A stretch of DNA of 64,000 bases from Sipunculus nudus. Lineage: Eukaryota; Annelida; Sipuncula; Golfingiida; Sipunculidae. The notes under the pieces were generated by a model that worked only from the letters and a program-made list of their open reading frames with translations, did not search any database and was not told the origin of the DNA. This document shows positions 46,461-56,546 of the stretch, in pieces (within the stretch, counting starts at the first letter, position 1; every line of letters begins with the position of its first letter). The translations under genes and the position numbers were made by a program. Where the stretch lies: assembly GCA_026874595.1 (NCBI GenBank), contig CM049311.1:10009676-10073675 (forward strand). Direction: 5' to 3'.

Positions 46461-47393
46461 TCTCTTTCTCCCTCCATCTTTCTCTCTCTCTCTCTCTCTC
46501 TCACCCTTATTGCCTCCCTTCCTCCCTCCATCCCATTTCATTTGACAGGTACTATAAACTAGATACCTTAGCTATAAATGTTGATGCAATTTAGAAATGT
46601 GAATCAACAGAAATATTCACAATCACATGTGTGTTATACTGTAAATTTATAGAAACATTCGTAAACCTGGATAAAAATTATGTAATGAAAAAAAGGAATA
46701 AATGCAAATATTGTTAATTTTTTATTGGCTCAGTAGAATGGGGAAAAAAATGATTTGCTTCTTTTTCACCATCTTTCTGCCTGTTTTAAATATTTAATGT
46801 TCATGAATAAACTTTTTTTTTATAAGCACTGTTAAAATTAAATTGTATTTGATGAATTTTAGTGGAGTTACACAAATTTGAACAGTCATTCGGCCAAGTA
46901 AGCATACTGACACAGTACTCTCAGAAATTACAGAAGCTAGCATTACCAGGTATTGTGCAAATGTCGGTCACATGACTCATATTTGAAGTTGTAGATTTAG
47001 TGGTGCCACCTATATTGACCTGTTTTTATGGGCAAAAAAACCTCATAATTTTAGCCTCTTTCAGCTTAATGATGAAACTGTCAAGCTGAATTGTTCAATT
47101 TTTCAAAAGAATTATCCTAGGACATGGTTCTTTCAATCATTTCAGAATATACTGAGTTTGTTGATTTTTGGTTGAGTTGTGAAAAGCTTAAGTTGGTCTT
47201 ATGGCAATTATTATGTCTTTTTCAAACTGAAGACTACAAAAGTGTTCTTCTACAAAATTATTATTTCAATTATATCTTCTGTAACATTGCACAAAAATTA
47301 TTCTTAGGTGTCCTTTGTTCAAGTTTACTAGAATGGTTTTTGGCAGAACTATTGGACCTTTAACAATGAAAGTACTGCATCTTTTATGATTGT

Positions 47394-48606
47394 ATCACCA
47401 GACATAGTCTGGAGATACTATGGTTTAGGCACGGTTGCGCCGCTGCCGCCGCAGAGATTTCTTTTGGACACAATAACTAAAAAAATATTTCAAGGATCTT
47501 TTTCAAACTTGACACATTAATAGATATAGGTGAGAGGACGAAGCCTATTTAAAATGGGGTTATGACCTCAACTAGGAGAGTGACCTTGACCTTGAATAGA
47601 TCCATTTTTGGGGAAAATCACACAAATTCTTAAATATCTCAAGAAATCTTTCATGGATTTATCCAAAATTCAAGTTGGACAAAGATCTTGGATAGTGATG
47701 TCATGTACCGGAAACTGGTGGTGCCACCTAGTATCCTTTTCTTGTTTTTGTGCCGTTTAATACCCCCATCATTGCCACTTGACAGTACTTTTAGCATCAC
47801 AAGTCGAAAACTGATTGACAGATTTCTTTAATATTATGCATGTACATAGGTATGGGTTATGGGATGATGTATATTAAAATTGGGGTCATGACCTTTCCTT
47901 TGAGAGTGGCTTTGACCTTGAATATTACCATATATGGTGAAAATCACATAAAATCATGAATATCTTAAAAAGGGATGCATGGATTGGTCCAAAAATCAAG
48001 TTGACGTAAGATCTTGGATAGTTTTGTCTTTTGCAGAAGATAGGTGGCGCCACCTGTTGTCCTTTTCTTGTTTTTTGCACCTTTGAATACCCCATCATTG
48101 CCACTTGACAGTATATACTGTGAGCATTATAAGTCAAACAGTAATGGACAGATTTCTTTCATGTTATGCATGTATATAGATATGGTTTATGGAATGAGGT
48201 ATATTTAATTTTAAATTTAATTTTAAAATTTAATTTAATTTAAATTATTTTTTTTTTAATTTATTTTTTTTTTTCAAATGTTGGATATTTTGGAATGCAG
48301 TTTATTGATTTGGGGTCATGACCGTGACTATGAGAGTGACCTTGACGTTGAATATTCCCATATTTGGTGAAAAACATAAAATCATGAATATCTTAAAAAG
48401 GGCCACTTGACAGCACTGTGAGCATTATAAGTCAAAAACCCTTTGATCAATTGTCCTTCCCAATCCAAAATGTTCCTATATTTTGTGCAAATGTTTCTCA
48501 CATTCATTGCTAAAATACAAATACATCACATTATATCAACAAAATACCACAAAACCTCATTTGTCTGGCGATACTATGGCACCATCGGTGCCAAGAAATG
48601 TCTAGT
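47394..48606 (+). mobile_element. HLE-F2, complete copy
   Basis: 5' hairpin CCAGACATAGTCTGG followed by AGATACTATGGTTTAGGC. Two internal units contain GGTGGTGCCACCTAG (47717) and AGGTGGCGCCACCT (48042), with CATCATTGCCACTTGACAG repeated. The 3' part has GTCTGGCGATACTATGGC, hairpin GGCACCATCGGTGCC and ATGTCTAGT before T. The GTCTGG...GATAC word appears at both ends. About 1.2 kb, non-coding, with an A/T simple run near 48206-48275. Confidence 0.8.
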
Positions 48607-48739
48607 TCTAGATATTTTGATAAAAAGTTTATGAATATGTCGGAAATTTTAACCAAAGTCTTTCAGTATGTGTAAACAGATATACCAACAGGCCAAGATT
48701 GAATCTGTATCTTTAAATAGGTTGAGAAACTGCCAACTG

Positions 48740-49245
48740 TTTCAGATTTGGGAACAGATCAAGAGTTCATTCAGTGCAGCCAGATATAGGTCAAGAGTTC
48801 AATCAGTGCAGCCAAGCACATGGCATGTGATCACCTCATGGGTGAACACCTCATGGGCACCATGTGATCACTTCATGGGTGTCAAACCCCTCAGGGCAGG
48901 GCCCCTGCATGAGCTTATGCAATGGTGTGGCTACTATTTCAGATTTGGCAACAGGCTAGAGGTCAGTCTGGATCTATTTATAGCTTTGGCAGACTGCCAA
49001 CTGTATCAGATTAGGCAACAGGTCAAGAGTTCACTCAGTGCAGCCACGTATGGGTCAGGAGTTTACTCAGTGCAGTAGCTGCATTCTATTTATAGCTTTG
49101 GCAGACTGCCAACTGGTCAGATTATGCAACAGGTCAAGAGTTCACTCAGTGCAGCCAGGTACAGGTCAAAAGTTCACTCAGATTTGCCAGGTGCAGGTCA
49201 TGAGTTCACTCAGTGCAGTAGTCTGAGCAAGCAATTTGTCACAGT
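48740..49245 (+). repeat. minisatellite-like array (GGTCAAGAGTTCACTCAGTGCAG)
   Basis: The word AAGAGTTCACTCAGTGCAG, with variants, recurs about seven times. A larger unit of roughly 115 bp (TATAGCTTTGGCAGACTGCC to the next) is present about twice. A 136-codon frame across it only reflects the repeat. It lies in the 3' part of HLE-C1. Confidence 0.8.
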
Positions 49246-49691
49246 TCACTCGGGGCAACAGCCTTTCTCCTCTAAGCCTCGTCAGCCCCATGCATCAGAC
49301 TCAAGGTAAGTTTGATGTATTGGCCTAATATTTTGACCTGTCTATGTGTCTTTGATGGCTTTCTCGCTCACAAGACAGGTGTCGCCACCTACCATGACTT
49401 TTACAAACGTTTTTCTCAGGAGGGGTTTGATATATCAGTCTGAAATTGGGCGTATGTATATATCTCTGATATCTTCGTTGTATATAAGACTGGTGGTGCC
49501 AGCTACAATCTTTTTAGTGTTGTGTGCACCCATGCCAGAATTTCAGCAGTGATGTTTGTGTAATTGTTTCTTATTCAAAATGTTTAGTACTTGCAAAGTT
49601 CATATACATGAAAAGTAATGGTCCAGCATTGAAGCATTATACCTGGTGTATTTCCCAATGCACAGGTTCGCATAAGGCTTGTAGGCCTTGT

Positions 49692-49907
49692 TATATATAA
49701 CAGCTGAGCGCTGTGACCCATGGGTCACTTGTTTCTCTACCCTCTGATCTATAGGGCGCAGAAATACCCCCCAAAATAATTAAAAATTTGATACGAAAGC
49801 TCCAGTATCTAAACAACTTGTGCATTGATCGCCATGATTCTTTGCATGCATTTTGATCATGGTGTGTGTCATCAGTTCATGCAGACTGAGGGTGCAACCT
49901 GTATTTT
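49692..49907 (+). mobile_element. 3' end of HLE-A5 followed by an HLE-A8-like core piece
   Basis: 49692-49732 is the displaced terminus of HLE-A5. 49733-49907 matches HLE-A8 near 53815-53990 (AAATTTGATACGAAAGCTC, GCATTGATCGCCATGATTCT). It continues at 51497 after HLE-C2. Confidence 0.65.
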
Positions 49908-50416
49908 TAGCGAACCTGTGAGCTACTCAATGGTGTGGCATCGTGCGTCGTCTGTTTGTTAACCAAAGCTATCTCAAAATCGGCAGAAGCTAGCATCACC
50001 AAATTTTTTGCAAATAATCAGTCATCTGAAAAACTCTATTGGATTTTGTTTATTTTTTTCTTACTGCATTTTCTTAGATTTTATAGGGAAAAAGCTAAAA
50101 AAGCTTTAAAAATCTTCTTCTCTGAAACTGTCCCGGCAACAAATTGTCCAATATTTCACAGAAATGATCTCTAGAACAATCTCTCTCAAGTTTGTTCCAA
50201 TGGTTCCATTTTGGAGATTTTTGGCTGAGTTACAGGAGGTTGAACTTAGTCATCTGTCCAAAAAAGCACACAAAAATTAAAATCTCAGTAATGGCTAGAG
50301 CTATTATCACCAAATTTTATACCAGTGTTTGTCACATATGTCATATCTGAAATTGAGGTATTGGTGGCGCCACCTACATTGATGTGTAAAATGTAATTTT
50401 AAACTCTTCTAGCTTA

Positions 50417-51105
50417 TGCTACGGTCACATATCACTAAATGCCGCCTGCCGGTGTTGTGACTGCCAGTTTTCACTAAAATTTGTCAGGTGGCAGCTCGGT
50501 GGCAGGCACAATCGGCAGGCGGCATTTAAGACGCCGGTAGGACGCCGCTGAAATTTTAAGAAAAAGTTAAAATTCTGTCTGCCACTGGCCGATTGTTTCC
50601 AATTATGCCAGTCGTCAGGTCGCCAGCCGGGCCCATTTCAAAGTCGCGCGGTGGCTATCAAGCGGCAGGCGGGCAGCAGCGCGGGCAGCCTGCTGCCGTT
50701 ATGCTACCGACATGCCACCGTACGATTTCAAAATATCTGCCGGCAGCAGGGCGGAGATTGAAAGGCAGCTGGGAGGCAGCTGTTGTGTTGGTAGGTGGCA
50801 GGACGGCGAATATATAAATATAGGGGGCATCTTGTTGGAAGGAAATGGTTGATAATAATGGTTGATGGAAAATGGTTGATAATAAATGGTTGATGGTACA
50901 CTTTGTAGTGATACGAGAGCAATCTAGGTTTATATATCCAACTGGGAACCAGACTGCCGCCGTCAGATTATTGGGCGGGTGCCGGCCGGTGGTAATTAGA
51001 ACGCCCGATCGTTGGCCGGTGGCAGGTGTTAATGGCCGGTGTCCGCCAGGTCACCGGGAGGTGGCAGGTAAAATTTGATGGCTGCCGGCCTGTCGCCTAG
51101 AGAAT
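50417..51105. mobile_element. GC-rich insert with GGCAGG/CCTGCC words
   Basis: In an AT-rich window this block is strongly G+C-rich. It is built from variants of GGTGGCAGG, GCCGCCTGCC and GGCCGGTGGC in both orientations. It starts after TTATGCTACGGTCACATA and ends near CTGCCGGCCTGTCGCC. A short tandem of AATGGTTGAT sits at 50845-50895. It looks like a non-autonomous DNA element with multiple inverted words, but clean TIRs and a duplication were not found. Confidence 0.5.
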
Positions 51106-51176
51106 CAAAAGTTCTCTTCGGAAACCTGAAATTAGGTCACTGTTACTTATTTTCTTTGAGTAATGGAGCTTGTTTA

Positions 51177-51190
51177 CCCCCCCCCCCCCC
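51177..51190. repeat. poly-C tract
   Basis: C-run of about 14 in HLE-C2 after GAGCTTGTTTA, comparable in context to the run at 53847 in HLE-A8. Confidence 0.9.
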
Positions 51191-51496
51191 GAATAATTAA
51201 AAAATACAAACTAATTGCCAGATTCCTCAGGAACAGCTTGATGAAATTTTCATCAAATTTGATGTGCTGATAGGGCTTGAAGAGCCTTAGCTACTGGGCA
51301 TGAATGGTGGCACCACCTGCCTTATCTTGATTTTTACGAAATTTTACATGTATTTTTGAAAATACTTAGTTTAGTACTTGCATTGTTCCTTGTGAACATG
51401 TTAAACATGCACTTGATAAGTAATGGTTCAGCATTTAAGCATTATACCTGGTGAATATCCTATTGCACAGGTTCGTATTAGGCCTGTAGACCTTGT

Positions 51497-51867
51497 TTAG
51501 AACATTAGGTCTGTTAACAAGGCACAAAATGAAATTGTAAAGGCTAGAAACATGAACCTCTGTTTCTTAGAGTTCCACAAAAGTTCTCCTATGAAACATG
51601 AAATTATGTTACTGTGACCTATATTTTTGGAGTTACGGGGCATGTTTGAGCACCCCAGAATCAATGGAAAATACACCAGAAATGCTAGATTCCCCAGGAA
51701 GAGTTGGATGGCTTGATATTAAATATGGTGTGCTTTTGGGTCATGATGAACTTCAGCTTATATGCATGAATGATAATTCCACATACATTATCTTATTTAG
51801 TTGCCTGTGCAAGGACATATTGTCAACATGTCAGTCAGCGGAGCGTTATGACCCATAGGTCACTTAT
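51497..51867 (+). mobile_element. 3' end of an HLE-A8-like element
   Basis: Contains phrases shared with the last 330 bases of HLE-A8 (GTTGCCTGTGCAAGGACATA against GTTGTCTGTGCAAGGACATA). It ends GTCAGCGGAGCGTTATGACC, hairpin arm ATAGGTC and CACTTAT. Its 5' end is uncertain; the fragment at 34432 is a candidate. Confidence 0.65.
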
Positions 51868-53660
51868 TTTGGTTTGAGATATTTTATGGATTTGGAATGT
51901 GTAAGTACAATTTGATGGAAACATAGCATCGAAATATCACATACTTCATGCATCAAAGGGGTTGAGTGCAAGCTACCGTAAAAACATGCTTATAATTCAA
52001 TCTTGCATATAAGACGAGTGTGAGTTTAAGGGTGAAAAATATGGTAAAAAATTTTTTTGACCATCTGAGTCTATGAGATATCTAACAGTTGAGTGCTGCC
52101 CTTGCTGTCAAAGGTTGTACACAAATGCTTACAAACTGTAAGAATGATCATTAGCTCAGCTGACTATAAGTCCGGCCGTTAACAGGGCACGTTTTAAAAC
52201 CATTGGACCTACGAATCCAAAATTCTGCATACCAATAGATGTCCCCAAAATATCCTACCATACCAAAAATTGGGTCATTAGGACTTCGTTCCTTCGAGAT
52301 ATTAAGGAAAAACCTCCGTTTTCCATAAAAAAAGTCATTGTTACAATTCAAAGCTGCCTAATATCAAAACCACTGATCTGTTTTTGATCATATTAAGTAT
52401 TCATATTTTTCCATTCATTTTCTGTGCACATACCAAAAATTAGGTTAGTATTGGGTATTATTTTGAAGTTATGGGCCCAAATATAATGCAGTTTCTTAAA
52501 AATCAGGAAATATATTTGCTCACTTAACATGAGAATTGCTGAGGCTGGAGACTTTTTTTCAGGAATATAACTTTATTTAATCAAGATTCAATTGTTTATC
52601 CAAAATTAGATCTGAATTTCGCAAATTTTTCAAGTTATTAGCATAAATAAAAAATCAGTACCTTAAATTTTGTCCAACTTTGGCAATGGCACGTTTTTTC
52701 CCTGTAAGCACTGTTGATTTAATTTTCACAGCATATATACATAAGGATTTAATCTTTTAAAATCTGAAATTTCAAAGGAATTGTTTGAAAAGAGTAGCTT
52801 TTATTCAAGTTTTCATACACCATGTCAAGTGTTGTTTACATCTGGCCCACCTAGTAATACAGCCTTCACTTGCATTATGTAACCCACCCCAGGCAGCTTG
52901 CCTTGGCTTAGCTTGCATTGGCCACTACTAGCAGGCTTTTCCTCTGCCCTGCACTCCCACCCCCTCAGCTGGTGCATAAACTAGATGAATGTTATAATTT
53001 TCTGTATTTTATTTTTTTTTGGCTATGCTAAATTTTAGATTTTGTATTGTACCACCAGGGTTACAATGATTAAAGTGCACATTTAATTGTGTCCACAAAG
53101 TGATGTTTTGCTATGAAAGTGTGGATGTTCATCAGAGTGCTCATTAAAGATTTTAATTTGTTTGACTTATAACTCATGGTTGTATCAGTTGTACATGATA
53201 CTGGCTAAATAATCAAAATTTATATTGCTGATCCTTTATTTCAGTTCATAAAATTAAACATTCCCAACTCCAGTTTGCTCCTGGTATAATATATTGGGTG
53301 TTTTGATCCTTGGGTTAATTTTAACACATGTATTAGTTTCATAGTTGAGAATACTTTTCTTTTTTCCTGACACCATTTAAAAAAATAATAATGTTTAAAT
53401 TTTTCCTGTTTATGCTGTGGATTTACTTTTCACAGCATGTACGCATTAGCATTTCATCTGTTATAATCTGAAATTTGAAACTAATTGATCAAAAACTGTA
53501 GATTTTATTCAAGTTTCCAGGTACTAAGTCTTCATTGTTTACATCAGGTCAGTATAAATGCAGTGTACTGGGCAGTTACATAAAACCTTCAGGTCTGACC
53601 TACTGCCACTGTGAGTGTCTGGGTCAGGCTGGGTCAGGCAGTAATTTACCAGAGAGCCTC

Positions 53661-53703
53661 TCTTTCTCTCTCTTTCTCTCTCTCTTTCTCTCTGGCAGTC
53701 CAG

Positions 53704-53757
<54 letters not shown>
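53661..53757. repeat. (CT)n microsatellite in HLE-A8
   Basis: CT/TC tract interrupted by GGCAGTCCAG, matching the tract of HLE-A6 that is interrupted by GGCACTCCAG. Confidence 0.95.
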
Positions 53758-53761
<4 letters not shown>

Positions 53762-53846
53762 CATTTTCTCTTTCTCTCTCCATCTTGGAAACCTAGAATT
53801 AGGTCTCTGTTACCCATATTCTTTGAGCTATGGGGCTCCAAAGCCC

Positions 53847-53847
53847 C

Positions 53848-53872
<25 letters not shown>
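53847..53872. repeat. poly-C tract (about 26 bases)
   Basis: Uninterrupted C-run after GGGGCTCCAAAG inside HLE-A8. Sister units read CCCCCC or TACCCCTC here, so the tract expanded from a short C-run. Confidence 0.95.
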
Positions 53873-53878
<6 letters not shown>

Positions 53879-55083
53879 TAGAAAAATTTGATACAAAAGC
53901 TCAATTATCTGAACAACTAATGCATTGATCACCATGATTCTTTGCGTAGATATTTATCATGGAGTGTTACTTCAGTTTCTGCAGACTGGTGGTGCCACCT
54001 GTATTTTTTTTTATTTTTTAACAATTTTTATCTCTATTTTGAGACCTTAAAAGATGCCTTCATCTGTTAACAGGGCACAAATCTTAAACACTGGACCTGG
54101 AATCTTCTTACATTACATCCAGATAGGTCCATGAAAAGTCTCCTTGGAAACCTGGAAGTAGGTCTCTCATACCCATATTCTTCAAGCTATGGGGCTCTGA
54201 GGTACCCCTCAGAATAATGAAAAATTTGATACAAAAGCTCAAGTATCTGAACAAATAATGCATTGATCACCATGATTCTTAGCATGGATATTGATCATGG
54301 AGTGTGTCATCAGTTTTTGCAGACTGGTGCACCATCTGTATTTTTTTTATTTTTTACTATTTTTTATCTGTTTTTGAGACCTCATAAGATGCCTTCATCT
54401 GTTAATAGGGCTCAAATCATAACAGCTAGACATAGAATCTTCCTACTTTAGATCCAGAGAGGTACCTGAAATATCTCCATTGAAACCTGAAATTAGGTCT
54501 CTGTTTCCCATATTCTCTGAGCTATTGGGCTTATAAGCACCCCCATCATAATTTAAAATTTGATACCAAAGCAGGGCACAAATCATAAACATTGGACCTG
54601 GAATCTTCTAACCTAAAATCTGTGAAAATCTCCTTGGAAATGTGTATTTAGGTCTCTGTTACCCATATTTTCTGAGCTATGGGGATTATAAATATAAGGA
54701 CCCCTCAGAATAATTGAAAATTTGATACCTAAGTAGGGCACAAATCATAACCTTTGGGCCAAGAAACTTCTTACTTGACATCCTGAGAGTTCCTCAAAAG
54801 TTCTCCCCAGAAACCTGAAATGGGGTCACAGTGAACTATATTCTCAGAGTTTCAGGTATGTTTTAGCACCCTAGAAATAATGCAAAATACACACAAATTG
54901 CCAGAATCCTCATGAAAGGCCGGTTGTTTTGTCATCAGATTTGTTGTGCTTATGGGTCTTGATGAACTTAAGCTAATATGCATGAATAATGATGCCACCT
55001 ACATTACCTTAATTAGTTGTCTGTGCAAGGACATATTGTCAACATGTCAGTCGGCTGAGCGTCATGACCCATGGGTCACTTGT

Positions 55084-56546
55084 TTTATATTTGCTGTTGA
55101 AATGAATGAGGACACAAACATTAATAAATCTACCATTTATCAGTGTTTAAAAAGATATAAGTATTCATCAAAATATCCAAATGGTGGCCCTGTCTGATTA
55201 GTGTTGAAAGAATGAGGGCTACACCCACAAAAGTAAGTGCCTGTTAACAAAATAAACAAATTTACATACAACCTCTTTATTTTTCCTTCTTCATGTTATA
55301 TCTGAACACTTTTCTAATCTTTAAAAACGTGATTCGCATTCTATTTGTATAAGTTGAGTCAACTGTTCAGCACACTCAACAATGTTTTGAAACTTCCAAC
55401 TCATGCTGTCATATCTGACCACTGATGTTGTTATCGTAAATACACGCGGTATGAATAAAAAAAACAAAAAGCTCCATTTGAAAGAATTTGACATTTGACT
55501 TCAAGAAATGTCAAAAAAAAAATTAGATTATGTGATGTTTCAGGATGGTCAAATATCTTTTAGGGTCTAGGCATTATATAAACGCATGCGACAGCACAGG
55601 ATGCTCAATGGTAATAAACTAATCTGGGGTTTCATTTTAAAATAGTAGGGAAATACACAATATTTATGTCCCTTTCTTGAACTTTGTTGACCTTTAAAAT
55701 ATATTCATTTCATGACGTAGCCTAATACTACTAACCTATCAAACATTGCATGGCTCATCAGGTGAGAAAATCCCGCTCCATTCTTATAATTATTACGCAC
55801 TACTGGTTGTCTTGTAAGCGCGTGCCACAAACATGTTTCCGTGTATGTCTTAGTGAAAGCCGGCTGTTAACGTCTGCCTTCACTGGTCTCGGGACTATTT
55901 TACGTGGTGAATATGGCACTTTGTGAAAAAGTCAAGTTGTTTTAATACTAATATTACATGCAACTGGATTGTTTATAGCTAAGTTCCCAGCATGCGTTGC
56001 GCAAGTTCCCAGCATGCTTTGCGCAAGCCCTGTGTAACACATACACAAAGGAAGTTGGGATCTTGTTTACATTGATGAGCCTTACAGGCTGATGTTTGTT
56101 GAAGAAATCTTACAAACAAACACAACTCAAGTTTCATATAAATTGTTTAAAATTTCAAATAAATCATACTTATTTCGAAATGTGATGACATGGTTTTGTC
56201 CTGCAGACGCATATACATTGTGGTATTTTACGTCAAAATCACGCACTTTGGCCAGGGTTGTCAGTGAACAGCTATAACCAGTGACCACGATTTATTCAGT
56301 TTGAGTTGACAAACAAAACCGTTTCCAACAAGGGCAGAACATTGGAAATATTTACTTAATGTTTTCATATTGTCACCTTAACAATTTTACGGGAGCACAT
56401 ATTTATCTGCGTTGGACAGCCACAACACACCTGGTTATTGATGAAGGTGACCACATACGTAAAAAGTGATACTGAGCTAACAATTCTGTTTATTGGACCA
56501 CAACACGACATGGAGACTAATAATTTCTAAATATCCTCTAGATTTT
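55084..56546. other. unassigned sequence between HLE-A8 and HLE-A9
   Basis: I recognise no gene or repeat family. Composition is less AT-rich than in the HLEs. It holds a 22-bp tandem pair near 55984-56027 (TTCCCAGCATGCGTTGCGCA and a copy with one change). Short frames are not conserved elsewhere. Confidence 0.5.

Larger units (their letters stand above)
39938..46505 (+). mobile_element. HLE-A6, 3'-truncated copy split by HLE-A7 and HLE-D1
   Basis: Starts with the HLE-A palindrome and a GTCTGTCTGGCCGTCC run. It has two modules (40040-40620 and 40770-41280), then a stretch shared with HLE-A8 (CTGGTGCATAAACTAGATGA). HLE-A7 interrupts at 42036, and A6 resumes at 45129 with TCAAGTTTCCAGGTACCAAG and a (CT)n tract. 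HLE-D1 interrupts the (CT)n zone at 45415. After 46505 the match to HLE-A8 stops and no CAGCTGAGCG end is found. Confidence 0.7.
38576..49691 (+). mobile_element. HLE-C1, Helentron-like element filled with nested copies
   Basis: A third family. The 5' end is TAGTGAACCTGTGAGCTTAT. The 3' end is GCACAGGTTCGC (inverse of GCGAACCTGTGAG) with hairpin AAGGCTTGTAGGCCTT and CCTTGT before T. Its own sequence is 38576-39937, about 46855-47393 and about 48607-49691; the rest is HLE-A6, A7, D1 and F2. Core phrases: ACTTTTGGCTGAGTTATGGG and GGTGGCGCCACCAG. It is non-coding. Confidence 0.75.
36312..49732 (+). mobile_element. HLE-A5, split by HLE-C1
   Basis: Parts are 36312-38575 and 49692-49732. The 5' palindrome is present, but just after it (36357) the sequence jumps to the middle of module 1, removing the (GTCC)n run and about 280 bases. 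The last 41 bases, TATATATAACAGCTGAGCG through GGGTCACTTGT, lie beyond HLE-C1. The join (ATTTTTTTAT with TATATATAACAG) equals the continuous sequence in HLE-A3 near 25612. Confidence 0.8.
49908..51496 (+). mobile_element. HLE-C2, copy carrying a GC-rich insert
   Basis: Starts TAGCGAACCTGTGAGCTACT and ends GCACAGGTTCG, hairpin TAGGCCTGTAGACCT, CCTTGT before T. The core matches HLE-C1 (TTTATAGGGAAAAAGCTAAA; GGTGGCGCCACC at 50363). The end zone TTAAGCATTATACCTGGTG is shared with 49648. A GC-rich block (50417-51105) sits inside. Confidence 0.8.
52152..55083 (+). mobile_element. HLE-A8, uninterrupted 2.9-kb copy
   Basis: Starts TAGCTCAGCTGACTATAAG, but the palindrome's right arm and the (GTCC)n run are deleted (the next bases are TCCGGCCGTTAACAGGG). 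One module spans 52190-52760. Next comes the stretch shared with HLE-A6, a (CT)n tract, a 26-base C-run, and four or five diverged units with CCTTGGAAACCT and TTACCCATATTCT (53785, 54145, 54480, 54640, 54800). It ends GGCTGAGCGTCATGACCC, a CATGGG hairpin and CACTTGT before T. It is the reference for two empty-site tests. Confidence 0.85.

Noticed and set aside
48668-49078. 136-codon frame
   Set aside because: It crosses the GGTCAAGAGTTCACTCAG minisatellite and its repeated residues simply mirror the DNA repeat.
50593-50817. Frame in the GC-rich block (SPAGPISKSRGGYQAAGGQQ)
   Set aside because: It reflects the GGCAGG/GGCGG words, and no domain or second copy supports it.
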